Assembly: GCA_032622095.1 (NCBI GenBank)
Contig: CP136063.1
Location: 214,973,982 to 215,037,981, forward strand
DNA: 64,000 nucleotides
Source: Siphonodentalium dalli
Lineage: Eukaryota; Mollusca; Scaphopoda; Gadilida; Siphonodentaliidae
Reading direction: 5' to 3'
Within the stretch, counting starts at the first letter, position 1, and each line of letters starts with the position of its first letter. The position numbers and the translations under genes were made by a program. Of this stretch, positions 23,050 through 33,354 are shown piece by piece. Under the pieces are notes generated by a model, which had not been told where the DNA came from, ran no database searches, and saw nothing but the letters and a program-made list of their open reading frames with translations.

Positions 23050-23195
23050 CTTGAAATAGTGAGCCTGTCATTTGCAGAATGAGGTCCCCAGAGGGTGAAT
23101 TTGGTGATGCTAGCCTGCTGTGCGGGATAGCATCACTAAATTCACCCTCTGGGGACCTCATTCTGCAAATGACAGACTCACTATTTCAAGGCTTG
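23050..23195. mobile_element. E-family mini-hairpin flanked by 37-bp direct repeats
   Basis: Near-perfect palindrome from CTTGAAATAGTGAGCC to its inverse ending TTTCAAGGCTTG. The flanks 23013-23049 and 23196-23232 are direct repeats (35 of 37 identical), far longer than the 8-bp duplication of other E copies. The left CAAGC terminus is replaced by this repeat. Confidence 0.8.
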
Positions 23196-23232
23196 AATAT
23201 AAGTACAATATCTCTGTTTATAAAGACATAGA

Positions 23233-24345
23233 GAATAAAACCTCCATTTCAGTTTTATCTTCAGGGGTCCCATTTAATTCAATAAAATAGGTGACTTAAA
23301 AGTCCTTCTTGTTCAAGCCGAAAGCCTTGTCCCCAAGGCTCATAATAATTAATTTTTAACTGACTGTCAAAATGACAGGCACCAAATGGATGGTGTTGGT
23401 TATTTCAAAATGGTGCCTGTCAAATTTTCAGATGTAATGTATGAGACAGTATTTAAATTTCCAATCAACTTATCATTCGTCAATGATGCGTACATTTTAG
23501 TGAGCATTCAAATGCCACCTAGGAAAAACCCATGTTATTTTTGTTTTCAAAAGATCAAAAACTTTACGTCGATTAATAAATACACATGTAATTCAACATA
23601 ATTATATTCACTATGAAGTGATCTGAAATTAAAAAAGAACTATTTTTTACTTTCAATGTCCTATTTGGCCATAAGTGGCTCCTTGGACAGATAGAGATTG
23701 TTTAAAGAATTGCATTGGACAAAATGTCCAACATATACAGAAGTGCACTGGACATCGGACAATGACCGTGACTAGCCACTTATTTTGAGCCTTGCTTGTC
23801 CCATATAATTCCAAGGAGATATAGCATCAGACTCTAGCCAAATCAGAATCTTATGAGTCAGGCAACTGGGAAATGGGAACCTCCATGAAAACTAGTGTCT
23901 CAAAGGAGCGGGGAAACATGAGGATTATGTGAAATATGGGGAAATTGTGGAAGTTTGTGGAATGAGGTGCTTCAATATCAGCCATGGGTTTTATCTGAAG
24001 CATTTTTAATGTCATAGACGCTGGTTAATATAGTGCTGTATGAATATTAGGTCCCTAGGTGCCACTTACTTATATACTGTCATCACTCACACAAACGAAA
24101 AACATTTACAATTTCATTTCAATAAATTGACTTGAAAGCCTTTGTGACAATGAGAATAGCTTTATTACTAAACAATGTGTTGCTTTATCTTCGGAATATA
24201 TTCCCTCCTTATATTTTTTACTTCCCATCAATGGTTTTTGTGGAATTAACCCTCTTATACTCAAGTCTTGGTTGAATATTATTCCCTCAGTACTTATAGT
24301 GCCTGCATGCCGTCATGATCAAGCCATGAATATCTACTTTAGCTA
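23233..24345. other. No gene recognised
   Basis: Unique sequence. The 71-residue forward ORF at 23386-23601 has a short inverted context (AAATGACAGGCACCA... then ATGGTGCCTGTCA) and no domain. Nothing can be assigned. Confidence 0.3.
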
Positions 24346-24447
24346 CAGTAATGCCCTAAATAATAGACTCCTTAACCACAGCAGGATTTTGGGTAACTTT
24401 TCAGGATTTAGTTGGAAATATGGCTTGTTGCCATTCATCGGAAATGT
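24346..24447 (+). mobile_element. D-family left half-element
   Basis: TA at 24344-24345, then CAGTAATGCCCTAAATAATA through GCCATTCATCGGAAA. The right arm is absent and sequence continues with an F-like GTTGAACTTATTATCTC. Confidence 0.75.
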
Positions 24448-24475
24448 ATGTTGAACTTATTATCTCATTTCCTAA

Positions 24476-24717
24476 CCCTTTCATGATGGGAGCTGCGCTG
24501 GTGCAGCATAAAAGATCATGTGCCAGTGGATTCTCTTATATATGTCAGTCTACCATAGGGAGCCTCGCATATATAAGAGCATGTACGGGCTTATAAGGTC
24601 AAGGTAATTATTGTTAGGCTAATGTATTCTCCTATATATGCAAGGCTCCCTGTGGGAGACTCGCATATATAAGAGAATTCATTGCCACAGAAAATTTCAA
24701 GAAGCTCCAATGGAAGA
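24476..24717. mobile_element. C-family MITE inserted in an F element
   Basis: The ends are CCCTTTCATGATGGGAGC and GAAGCTCCAATGGAAG, with mutated flanks CTAA and ATTA. F sequence lies on the left (GAACTTATTATCTCATTTCC) and on the right (24730-24822, CCTGAACACCCCTCCAG), so C sits within an F copy. Confidence 0.7.
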
Positions 24718-24833
24718 ATTACCGGTAATAGAAATTCTTCTGCACTTGTATTATGTGTTTGTCTGTCTGTTGTTTTCTTGTATTTCCTGAACACCCCTCC
24801 AGAATAATAATAGACCATTCCAATTCACTCCAG

Positions 24834-24967
24834 AGAATTTAGCCGCTCCAGTGTATGATGTGAAGGTCGTGACCTCTCAGTGGATTATGTGGTCATCTCT
24901 GATCCCGGCTGAGGTGGTTGATGTATTATCGCGACTGCATGCACATGGTAAACAATCTATTCTCAGG
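24834..24967 (+). other. Exon-like open stretch, unrecognised
   Basis: A CCAG acceptor-like site precedes 44 open codons that read like ordinary protein (NLAAPVYDVKVVTSQWI and VVDVLSRLHAHGKQS). They end at AGG followed by GTATAG, a possible donor. The next frame is also open downstream (YSHVHVFVDYLVAP). It could be an exon of an unknown upstream gene, a decayed element ORF, or chance. I do not recognise a family. Confidence 0.25.
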
Positions 24968-25104
24968 GTATAGTCATGTGCATGTTTTTGTGGATTATCT
25001 GGTTGCACCACACTGCTTGATGCTGTCCCAGGCCCACGGGACAACCAACACGGGTTCAGCCGCGAGTGTAAAGAAGACGAGAAAGACCCCTTCACACCGA
25101 TGTA

Positions 25105-25211
25105 CAGTAATGCTCTCAGTAATTGACTTCATAACCACAGCAGAATTATGGGTAACTTTTCAGGATTTAGTTGGAAATATGGCTTGTTGCCATTCATCGG
25201 AAAGCTCTCCC
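25105..25211 (+). mobile_element. D-family left half-element
   Basis: TA at 25103-25104 and CAGTAATGCTCTCAGTAATTG through ATCGGAAAGCTCTC. Only one arm is present, so the copy ends exactly at the palindrome centre, like 24346 and 50863. Confidence 0.8.
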
Positions 25212-25213
25212 CA

Positions 25214-25339
25214 AGCGTGCCATGCACTGGGTGGCTAACCCTGCCCGTGGTTACCTCTGAGACACCCACTCATTATAGCGTGCCATGCACTGGGTGGCTA
25301 ACCCTGCCCGTGGTTACCCCTGAGACACCCACTCATTCT
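25214..25339. repeat. 63-bp unit repeated twice
   Basis: Two nearly identical 63-bp copies starting AGCGTGCCATGCACTGGG. The period equals 21 codons and one forward frame stays open across both, but the translation resembles nothing I know and lies upstream of the putative CAAP1 start. Confidence 0.8.
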
Positions 25340-25447
25340 CACTGTAGGGACACTGCGAGGATGGCCAGGTGGAGACAGAGGCGATCTGAAATGCCCAGAT
25401 CACTCTTCTCATTCAGCCACAGACAGAGTACACCCACATCCAGATTG

Positions 25448-25555
25448 TGACGTCAGCAAGTGGGTAATGGTTCAATGACTATAGCCCGGGTGATAGTTTG
25501 GTCGCCGGGCAATGGTCAAAACTACTCTCTGTCACGTGATGGGACTTCATCCAAT
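25448..25555 (+). promoter_or_regulatory. Possible CAAP1 promoter: CRE, E-box and CCAAT motifs
   Basis: TGACGTCA at 25448-25455, TCACGTGA at 25532-25539 and CCAAT at 25551-25555 cluster within 110 bp just upstream of the first recognised CAAP1 exon. The region is more GC-rich than its surroundings. A pyrimidine-rich acceptor-like tract ending at 25626 leaves open whether transcription begins here or further upstream. Confidence 0.35.
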
Positions 25556-25626
25556 CAAAAGACAGTGTGGCCTTTTGTGTACTCAACATATATAATAAAT
25601 CAATTGATTTTTCTCTGTTTTCACAG

Positions 25627-25764
25627 CCTGGAATGATGAGTTCTGCAGCAAAGATGGTGGCTGACTCGACGCAGAAAGATGAAGATCTGACAGAGAAAGG
25701 GAAGAAGAGAAAATCCAGCGATAGGAAGAAGAAAACAAAGAAAACAAAATCATCAAAAAAGAAG
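25627..25764 (+). CDS. CAAP1: CAAP1 first recognised coding exon
   Basis: CAAP1 is a nuclear or cytoplasmic regulator reported to restrain caspase-dependent apoptosis in mammals. This exon follows a pyrimidine-rich tract and AG at 25625-25626, with a donor AAG/GTACAT after 25764. The likely start is the first of two ATGs at 25633, giving 44 codons in phase 0. An upstream 5' exon cannot be excluded because the frame is open through the acceptor. The product is strongly polar and basic from residue 20 on (EKGKKRKSSDRKKKTKK), a plausible nuclear localisation signal. It resembles the low-complexity charged N-terminus of vertebrate CAAP1, which is longer. Assignment rests mainly on the next two exons. 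Confidence 0.65.
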
Positions 25765-25795
25765 GTACATAAAATGCAAGGTTCAAAGGGACACC

Positions 25796-26256
25796 CAGCT
25801 TTGAAGTGTCTGTTATTTGTCGAATGAGGTTCCAGAGGGTGAAGTCTGTTATTTGTCGAATGAGGTTCCAGAGGGTGAATTTAGTGACGCTATCCCGAAA
25901 GGTGGGCTACCAACACAAAATTTACCCTTTGGGAATCTCAATCTGCTGAGGCCTCAACAGCTATGGGAGACCAAGGATGAGATTAAAGTTCCCCAGTTGA
26001 ATTTGGTGATGTTCATCCATTAGTCACATCGATTATGCATTTTATCTTCTGCAAATTAGGGGATATAGAAACCGAACAGAAATAAAAAGTATTGCTAAAA
26101 CCAATGTTAATTTGAGACTATAGATACTTCCCAGCAGATGAGGCCTAAGCAGATTGAAGTCCCCAGAGGGAGAATTTAGTGATGCTAGCCGGCTGTGCAT
26201 GATAGCTTCTCTAAATTCACATTCTGAAAATTTCAGACACACCATTTCAAGGCTTG
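25796..26256. mobile_element. E-family hAT-type MITE, full-length form (CAAP1 intron 1)
   Basis: Both E modules are present, joined by ATTAGTCACATCGATTATGC and TTAATTTGAGACTATAG. The right end is CATTTCAAGGCTTG. The left end contains a 41-bp duplication (GAATGAGGTTCCAGAGGGTGA twice). Confidence 0.75.
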
Positions 26257-26279
26257 TTAATGTGATGAATCTCTTCATG

Positions 26280-26700
26280 TATATCCCTTTCTATACTAAA
26301 TGGAGTCTCCCATCAGTTTTTAAACGTATACATTAGAATAGTCTATTATTCATCTGGAGGAGGTTCAGGAACTATTAGCAGACGACAGACAGATGAAAAG
26401 ATAATGCAAGCACTGATGGATTACTATTAGTTGGTGGGAAATATTCAGATATAAATAAGTTTAACCAAAAAACAACCTTGAACTTATTATCAGAACATCT
26501 CAAGCCGTGAAATAGTGTGTCTGTCATTTGCAGAATGAGGTTCCCAGAGGGTGAAGTTGGTGATGCTACCCCGCATAGTAGGCTAGCATCACCAAATTCA
26601 CCCTCTGGGGACCTCATTCTGCAAATGACAGGCACACTATTTCAAGGCTTGGAACTACTGAATCATACTGATCAATGAGTATTTAGTATAGAAAGGGTTT
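26280..26700. mobile_element. F-family element with E insertion (CAAP1 intron 1)
   Basis: Runs from CCCTTTCTATACTAAATGG to GTATTTAGTATAGAAAGGG. The expected TTAA flanks have mutated. The usual facing GTTCAGATAAT words are split by the E element at 26501. Confidence 0.75.
26501..26651. mobile_element. E-family mini-hairpin inside F
   Basis: A 151-bp palindrome with CAAGCCGTGAAATAGTG ends. Flanks GAACATCT (26493-26500) and GAACTACT (26652-26659) are a 6/8 match to an 8-bp duplication. Confidence 0.8.
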
Positions 26701-26755
26701 ACTGTACACACCCCAAATCCTGTCACAGCCAACCCATTACAAATTACCTCTTTAA

Positions 26756-27010
26756 CCCACTCATGACGGCAGCTGCGCTGGTGCAGTATTAATGACCCTG
26801 TGCCAGTGCATGCTCTTATATATGCGAGTCTCCCATAGGGAGCCTCACATACATATGAGAATGCACTGACTTACAAGATCAAGGTAAATAGTGTTAGGCC
26901 AATGCATTCTCTTATATATACGAGGTGCCCTATGGGAGACACGCATATATAAGAGAATGCATTAGCCCAGTGTTTTCGCAAAATTTCAGGAAGCTCCAGT
27001 CATGGAAGGG
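26756..27010. mobile_element. C-family MITE (CAAP1 intron 1)
   Basis: TTAA lies at 26752-26755 and 27011-27014. The ends are CCCACTCATGACGGCAGC and GCTCCAGTCATGGAAGGG. Both hairpins are present with the CTCCC-ATA-GGGAG type centre. F sequence follows at 27015-27140. Confidence 0.85.
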
Positions 27011-27014
27011 TTAA

Positions 27015-27140
27015 TTTTGCTCTATGGTGGGAAATGTTCAGATAATAAATTCAATAAACGACCCATGGTAATTTGTTGAACTTATTATCTGAACAATACC
27101 TGGGGGAACTACTCATCAATGAGTATTCAGTACAGAAAGG
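27015..27140. mobile_element. F-family right half
   Basis: Contains GGGAAATGTTCAGATAATAA, its inverse, and CTCATCAATGAGTATTCAG and AGAAAGGGTTGA. The left half is not adjacent; the C element may have inserted into, or replaced, it. Confidence 0.6.
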
Positions 27141-27269
27141 GTTGATGTATGGTGCGTAATAGTTGTAAAGGGAAACATATCACTTTGTTCTGTTACTCAG
27201 TATTGGTTTATCTGTTTAGTATAAAATCAATGTTTGATCTTTTTTCAAAATAAAGAGCACTGATATCAG

Positions 27270-27523
27270 CAAGCCTTGAAATAGCGTGTCTGTCATTTGC
27301 AGAATGAGGTTCCCAGAGGGTGAATTTAGTGATGCTACCCCACATAGTGGGCTAGCATCAGCAAATTCACCCTCTGGGGACCTCACTCTGCTTACACCTC
27401 AGCAGAATTAGGTTCCCAGAGGGTGAATTTGGTGATGCTAGCCCGCTATGCAGGGTAGCATCACTAAATTCACCCTCTGGGGACCTCATTCTGCAAATGA
27501 CAGACACGCTATTTCAATGCTTG
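27270..27523. mobile_element. E-family element, 64 bp upstream of CAAP1 exon 2
   Basis: The ends are CAAGCCTTGAAATAGCG and CGCTATTTCAATGCTTG. GATATCAG flanks it exactly on both sides (27262-27269, 27524-27531), which confirms an 8-bp duplication and a hAT-type assignment for family E. It consists of two facing hairpin modules. Confidence 0.9.
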
Positions 27524-27586
27524 GATATCAGTCATATGAAAAAAGGTATGTGAGACTTAAAAATCTGGGTTTATTTTCTCTGAAAG

Positions 27587-27769
27587 GGTAAGAAACCACG
27601 GCTTGGCTTTGACGATTCAGAAGATGGTGACGATAACTCTGACCTTGATCTGAAAAAAACGATGAAACCAATCAGCAGCTACTTACGAGACAGACAGGAA
27701 ATGCTGGAGCAGATGTTCCACTGTGTGCAGGGAGCCAGTCTACAGAGGACGATGCCGGACGTTCTCAAG
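27587..27769 (+). CDS. CAAP1: CAAP1 core exon (first half of CAAP domain)
   Basis: Acceptor CTGAAAG at 27580-27586 and donor CTCAAG/GTAAAA give 61 codons in phase 0, joining the previous exon in frame. The translation begins GKKPRLGFDDSEDGDD, an acidic stretch after the basic N-terminus. It enters the conserved core with MKPISSYLRDRQEMLEQMF and ends with a PDVLK motif. Vertebrate CAAP1 has the same order: an acidic segment, a KP-start helix with a KEML-like motif, then LPDVLK. This is the strongest evidence for the gene. The exon lies between an E element (intron 1) and a D element 26 bp past the donor, so it has survived dense insertion. Confidence 0.88.
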
Positions 27770-27795
27770 GTAAAATTACCATATTTAAACTGGTA

Positions 27796-27999
27796 CAGTG
27801 ATAATGGACCCCTAAACCATAGCAGAATTATGGGAAATTTGTCAGGATATAGTCTGAAATATGGCTTGTTGCCATTCATCGGAAAGCTCGCAGTGAGATA
27901 TTTCCGATGAATGGCAACACTCGGTATTTCCAACTAAATCCTGAAAAATTTAACATAATTCTGCTGTGGTTAAAGGGTCGTATACTTTGGGCATTACTG
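27796..27999. mobile_element. D-family foldback
   Basis: TA lies at 27794-27795 and 28000-28001. The left end CAGTGATAATGGACC is mutated while the right end TTGGGCATTACTG is intact. The palindrome is more diverged than at 7958. A G-family right-end fragment follows (28002-28084, GAGAAGTGACTTCTC, GGCTGGTCC). Confidence 0.75.
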
Positions 28000-28171
28000 T
28001 ATATGTGAGAGAAGTGACTTCTCGTGGGACAAACATAGGGATAAGATATCCCCAACGCCACCCTCCAGGCTGGTCCGTGGCACGAATTAGAGAGGGTTGA
28101 ATGTGGTGAGGATATGGGATGGGTTGGAATGTTTGGGGGTACTGGCCATCCAATTTTAACAGAGTTATATC

Positions 28172-29629
28172 CAGGGCCCAAGCTAGGTATTGAAAACAGG
28201 GAGAAATGAAGTCTCCCTCTGCAGATTTTAGGGAGACTTGAGCCAGAATAGGGAGACTTATAAAAAAAATACTTACTAATTTTCAAAATTCGCTTTATTT
28301 ATCTGCTCATCAATAAATAAGATAAAACAACAAGATAAAACATATTTAGCAAGATACAACACAAGTATAGCATCTGTATAGATCGATAATCTAAAATTTT
28401 AACTAAATTTATAACTTAATTTTTTTTTAAACTGTTGACTTTTATCTGAAGAAATTAATTGTCTACTTCATAACTTTTAATATCTGAATTGTTATTATAA
28501 ATTTAAATTTTTGGAAATGGCTTTTGGCCACTGCTGTAATGTGGGTGTCCGTTAAAATAAACAATAAGGACTAATTAAGGAGGTGTAAAAGCTTTTAATT
28601 TTGTTTCTAAAGAGTTTATTGTTGAATACCATCATCACTACCGTCAGTGTTGTCTGATGCGGATAATCCGATTAAAGCAATAAACTTGACGAGTTTGATA
28701 GCTGTGTCACAATAGTGGTTAATGTGTTCTTAACAGAGACCAGTTGAGCTTATAATATGCACCAGCAGGTTATTTAAATACCTGCATTGTAACGAAGTAG
28801 GCCTACATGCAATTAATTTGCAACCGTTAACAGACGTACGCGGAGCACATGGTCTGAGCGATAGATTGACAACAATGTAATTTGCAAACACATAGTTTTG
28901 ACACAAATTAATCCTTTTAAATGAGTTTGGATAGTAATAAGTTTATTATGTAGATCTTTGATTTAACTAAGAACATTAAATTAAGTACTTCCAACGCACA
29001 TTCAAACCTCTGTGTTTAATAGTAAGCAAGCACGTGTTCTTGTTTGTAAACAAACTAAAATGCAATTCCAAAAAGTAAAAGTTGGATTGGGAAACGGAAT
29101 CCGACCCAAACTACTTTTGTAAAAGTGAAAATTCATAGATATGTTTTAGTTTAATTTCAAAGACAGTATTATTTGTTCACTTTGGCTACTGCATGAGCAG
29201 TGGAAACCATGTATGGCTATACAATTTGCGGTTACAAAATGACCCGACGGAACAAATTAAGTAAGGTCTAAATTCCAGTCTCCTTAAAACGAACCAGTAG
29301 CTCATCATAAACTTCGTTGCTCAGCGCAATTTGCCATTTCCAAAAGCACCCAATCTGATTAGAATATGTGGATCTATCTGGATCTATAGGGTACACCATG
29401 TATAATTTATAAATAAAATGCCTCGTTGGAACAGTTGAGACTATATATATATTTTTTTGCAAAATGAGCAGAAACAGTCTAATTTTCACCGGTAAAATTA
29501 CCGTAAATCCTAAGCTACTTTTGTCAAATTTGGAAGGCGACTTCGTTTTCGCCTTGCGGACATCCGAGGGCGACTTCGCCGGCCCGAGGGCGAAATTCTC
29601 GCCCGAGTCGCCTCCTAGCGTGGGGCCTG
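28172..29629. mobile_element. hAT-type element, 1458 bp, exact 8-bp duplication
   Basis: The ends are CAGGGCCCAAGCTAGG and CCTAGCGTGGGGCCTG. GTTATATC flanks it exactly on both sides (28164-28171, 29630-29637). Near the ends GGGAGACTT words (left) and GGCGACTTCG words (right) face each other, as in G, so this is a distant G relative. The interior is AT-rich and has no transposase. Confidence 0.9.
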
Positions 29630-29637
29630 GTTATATC

Positions 29638-30411
29638 CCTTTATTGGAATTTGGGCACAATTTTAATTTTCGGATGTAACTTTAGTTATTGTTTACTGAA
29701 TACAATGGACTTTTTTTCATCATTGAAATTTGTGATTTCTTGGTTTCTCAATGATATCTCCACCCATCTGACAATTATTTTTATTTTCCCGGAATCTATA
29801 TATATTATACCAAGAGTGGAATCACCTTTAATTATAATGACCCCTTCTGAAATCCATCCCTTTTATACATATTGCCCACCCACCCACAGCAAACCTCCTG
29901 CATTTAATACCAGAAGAATATATGTGACATTCATGTTCATATAGGATAGTTGGCTCTAAATTTACGAGCTTTAAGCCTGCCAGTGAGTGGTGTACTTTTA
30001 ATGAAATCGTCATCATTAGAGCAGGAATACCACCGTTTTATTGGAAATAACAGCACCAAATTGTTTTATTAGCCACAGAAAAATCTACACATCCAGGTGA
30101 AACTGTGGGTGATAAAATCTAAGCCGGAGCCAAACACATAATCCCAGTTCAAATAAATAATCAATCGCACATTTCTGTCTAGTATTTCAGGTCTCTGCAT
30201 GTTTTCGACAAATTTGTTGATTTTGTTGGAGGTACCTATGTTCCTTGTACTACTGTAACCTATAACCCAGCTTTCACTCGCTGGTAATGAATGCTAAATA
30301 AACTTGTTGTTTTAATACTATCTTAAAGACATGAAAACACCTTGATAGAGTCAGAGGTATTAACCCCATCACTACTGAATCAATTCTACCATTCAGTTCT
30401 ATAATCATATA
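29638..30411. other. No gene recognised
   Basis: Unique sequence. The 97-residue ORF at 29651-29944 is hydrophobic and AT-rich, without a recognisable domain. An F-like left end may occur near 30360-30405. Confidence 0.3.
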
Positions 30412-30624
30412 GAGTAATGCCCTAAATAATCAACTCCTTAACCACAGCATAATTATGGGTAACTTTTCAGAATTTAGTCGGAAATATGGCTTGTTGCCAT
30501 TCATCGGAAAGCTCTCAGCGAGAGCTTTCCTATGAATGGCAACAAGCCATATTTCCAAATAAATTCTGAAAAGTTACCCATAATTCTGCTGTAGATAAGG
30601 AGTCGATTAGTTAGGGCATTATGG
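30412..30624. mobile_element. D-family foldback
   Basis: TA lies at 30410-30411 and 30625-30626. The ends are GAGTAATGCCCTAAATAATC and TTAGGGCATTATGG (each with one or two substitutions). The arms are about 100 bp. Confidence 0.8.
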
Positions 30625-31895
30625 TACATTGGGGTGGTCTCTTCTTAACCATTCCATGACTGGAGCTTCCTGAAATTTTGCGAAAAATCATGTGCCAATA
30701 TAATAGAATACATTGGCCAATACATTCTTTTATATTTGAGAGTCTCTCATATGGAGCCTCACATAATAGAATACATTGGCTTAACGATATTTACCTTGAC
30801 CTAGTAAGCCAGTGAATTCTCTTATATATGCGAGTGTCTCATATATATAAGAGAATTCACTAGCACAGGATTTGTAATGCTGATAGGGATAAGCATTATT
30901 TTTTTCCAATGGAACAATACTCTTAATTAGACCAACATTAGCAATGACCAAGATCCTATGTCAGTGCATTCTCTTGTATATGTGAGTCTCCCATAGGGGG
31001 CCTCGCATATATAAGAGAATATATTAGCCTAACAATATTTACCTTGACCATGTAAGCCAGTGAATTCTCTTGTATAAATGAGGCTCCCTATGGGAGACTC
31101 GCATATGTAAGAGAATGCACTGGCACAGGATCCTTAACCCTTTGAACCCTGATGTCCTGAACGTTAAATGACCCCAACCCAAGGCGCCTGACGTTATATA
31201 GTGTTCCGACGACGTAACTCATAAAGCTCTGAATTGGGACGTATATACATGTATACACGTTCAACTATACGGCAATCTACTATGCTAACTGAACAAGTGT
31301 GCGGTGAAATATGTCACAATGTATTTCAAGGAGTCAGTCTATTCCACGTTCAATATACATGTACATGTATATAGATATATTGCAGCTTCCTTTGGTCGCG
31401 CTATATATTTATAACGAAATTCTTAGGCTTTGCCTACAATAGAAGGCGTTTCTCAAAATGCACCTGTGTGCTTACGGGAAGAAACAGACCCCCTATTTCC
31501 AATTTTTGGCTGCTAAAATCAGAGGTATGAACATGTGACTCATTCGCGCAAAGTATAGAAGCACTATTCTAGTTAACTTAGGCTTTGATCACGAAATTTC
31601 TAACGAAATAATTCCCCTTTTCTGTCAATAAAAAGCGGGTTGTTTTTTTCTCGAAATAGGCCTCTGCGCATGCGCAAAGAAACAAACCCTCTGTCGTCAG
31701 TTTGTCGATCAAAGTCATGTGGGTAAACATGTGACACGTGTGTGCAAAGTAGAAGTACAACTCTAGTTGATATGTGCATTTATTGAGCTGTAATTTTGTG
31801 TCAACTATCGTCTGATTTCCGGACCGGTATTCCGGTCTCCCGGGATATAGGAATATAATGATTGGACCGATATTCCGGTCTCTCGGGTTCAAAGG

Positions 31896-32772
31896 CAGGG
31901 TTCGTACGTGGGTCTGGAATCCTGGAAAAGTTATGGAATTCAAAAATTTCAATTCAATACCCTTGAAAAGTCTGGAAAATGGGACCTTTTTTCACCCTAC
32001 TATGGGAAAAGTCTTGAAAATAAGCTACCCTAAGATTCAAGGTCTTGAAAAGTCATGGAATATCCCAAGGCCGAGTTCTTAGGTAAATAAACGGTTACTT
32101 TCCGATCTTATCGTGTAAGCTTGCGATACCATTTCCGTATTCATAGTTGAATTATACCGTCAAATATATCAGAATTTGACCTAAATAGTAATAGTAAACA
32201 AATATGCCTGGAAACTATCTTCCGTGACAAATGGGTCACGGATATGCGGTTTGAAGCATGGATAGATCGGGTACCAGAGAACCGGATGAAGGCGAAATGC
32301 CGACTGTGTTAAATCCGGAAAGTTAATAGATAATTCCAACATGGGTGAAGCGGCACTCATCAGCCACGCTAAATCAAAAACTCACATGGATGGCATAACA
32401 AACATGAAAGTAACGGCACGAAGATGGCAGATTTTCTCAAACCTAAAACGACACCAGATCAAAAGGAAAAACCAAAAGCTGCCTCCATAAGTGAGTGTGT
32501 TGCAACTGCAAAAGAGGTTTTGCAATCTGAGACTCTGTGGACTCTACACATAATTTCAACACACTCATCCTATAATTCAAATTCAAATGCATGTGACCTA
32601 TTCAAGAAAATGTTCCCAGACAGCGCGGTGGCTAGAAATTTCCATTGCGGTGAGAGGTATGGAAAAGTTGTGGAATTTTTTCACTGAAAAGTCTTGGAAA
32701 ATTTGTCCGAAAGTCTTGAAAAAGTATGGAAAAGTTATGGAATTTTACTCTCAGCTAGGTGTATGAACCCTG
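31896..32772 (+). mobile_element. hAT-like element inserted in a terminal repeat
   Basis: The ends are CAGGGTTCGTACGTGGG and GTGTATGAACCCTG. Sub-terminal GGAAAAGT and TATGGAATT words are repeated near both ends. The flanking duplication is imperfect (AAAGG on the left, AAAGGG on the right), so the duplication length cannot be read. It contains a transposase remnant. Confidence 0.7.
32240..32687 (+). pseudogene. Transposase remnant with BED-like zinc finger
   Basis: RFEAWIDRVPENRMKAKCRLC, then (after stops and a frame change) GEAALISHAKSKTHMDG, place a C-x2-C and H-x5-H pattern as in BED-type fingers. The 32424-32687 reading frame continues with SECVATAKEVLQSETLW and SYNSNSNACDLFKKMFPDS. These match, in order, the N-terminal part of a widespread hAT-like transposase family with an HHSYNS...FPDS segment. 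It is cut after about 150 residues by the element right end, and no catalytic core is present. Confidence 0.65.
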
Positions 32773-32819
32773 AAAGGGTTAATGCTGCACCAGCCCAGCT
32801 CCTGTCATGAAAGGGTTAA

Positions 32820-33127
32820 CACAATGGATCAGGGGTATGGGTCACAAATCAATAAAATCGGTTAAAAAAGAAATGTGGGCACATATATGTATAACCGTAA
32901 AACATTGTGAAACCTTTATCAATTTACTTATTATAGTGCATAATCATGACCAGTATATTGTGGTATACAACTATATTTTATCACAACATTGTAGAATTAT
33001 GAAACATTAGCACCTCAATAAATTCTTTTGCATATTTCCTTATAAATGGCATTGTGGCTATATGGTTCTAGCTAGGCTATACCAAAACATGACCTGGCTT
33101 TTTCCCCCATTCAGTGATCGTGAGTGA
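32820..33127. other. No gene recognised
   Basis: Unique AT-rich sequence. The 67-residue forward ORF starts in the end of the C element and shows no motif. Confidence 0.3.
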
Positions 33128-33131
33128 TTAA

Positions 33132-33350
33132 CCCTTTGATGACTGGAGCTTCCTGAATTTTGTAGAAAACCCTGTGCCAATGTGTCTTCTTATATAAGCG
33201 AGTCGCCCATAGGGCGCCTCGCATATATAAGAGAATGCATTGGCCTAACAATATTTACCTTGATCTCCTAAGTGAGACTCGCATATATAAGAGAATGCGC
33301 TGTCACAGGGTCTTCAATGTTGCACCAGCGCACCTCCAGTCATTGAAGGG
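33132..33350. mobile_element. C-family MITE
   Basis: TTAA lies at 33128-33131 and 33351-33354. The ends are CCCTTTGATGACTGGAGC and CCTCCAGTCATTGAAGGG. The first hairpin is intact. The second has lost its left arm. Confidence 0.8.
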
Positions 33351-33354
33351 TTAA

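Larger units (their letters stand above)
31138..32778. mobile_element. TTAA element inside C, itself split by a hAT
   Basis: TTAA lies at 31134-31137 and 32779-32782. The left end CCCTTTGAACCCTGATG matches the inverted right end once the hAT is removed (GGGTTCAAAGG then AAAGGG). The net length is about 0.76 kb. The interior has CGTATATAC and TTCCGGTCTC words not seen elsewhere, so it is a distinct piggyBac-type family. Confidence 0.7.
30649..32815. mobile_element. C-family copies, outer shell of a three-level nest
   Basis: TTAA lies at 30645-30648 and 32816-32819, with ends CCATTCCATGACTGGAGC and GCTCCTGTCATGAAAGGG. The left portion (to about 30880) and a second run of hairpin modules (30955-31130) appear to be two merged C copies, joined by a segment whose inverted form occurs at 40547-40602. 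The C sequence CACAGGATCCTTAATGCTGC is split at its TTAA by the next element. Confidence 0.7.

Noticed and set aside
25148-25450. ORF containing two 21-residue repeats as an upstream CAAP1 exon
   Set aside because: Starts inside a D half-element, no acceptor, no resemblance to CAAP1; kept only as a 63-bp repeat.
31888-32780. Clean 8-bp duplication around the hAT at 31896
   Set aside because: Flanks share only AAAGG; the remaining bases differ, so no 8-bp duplication is claimed.
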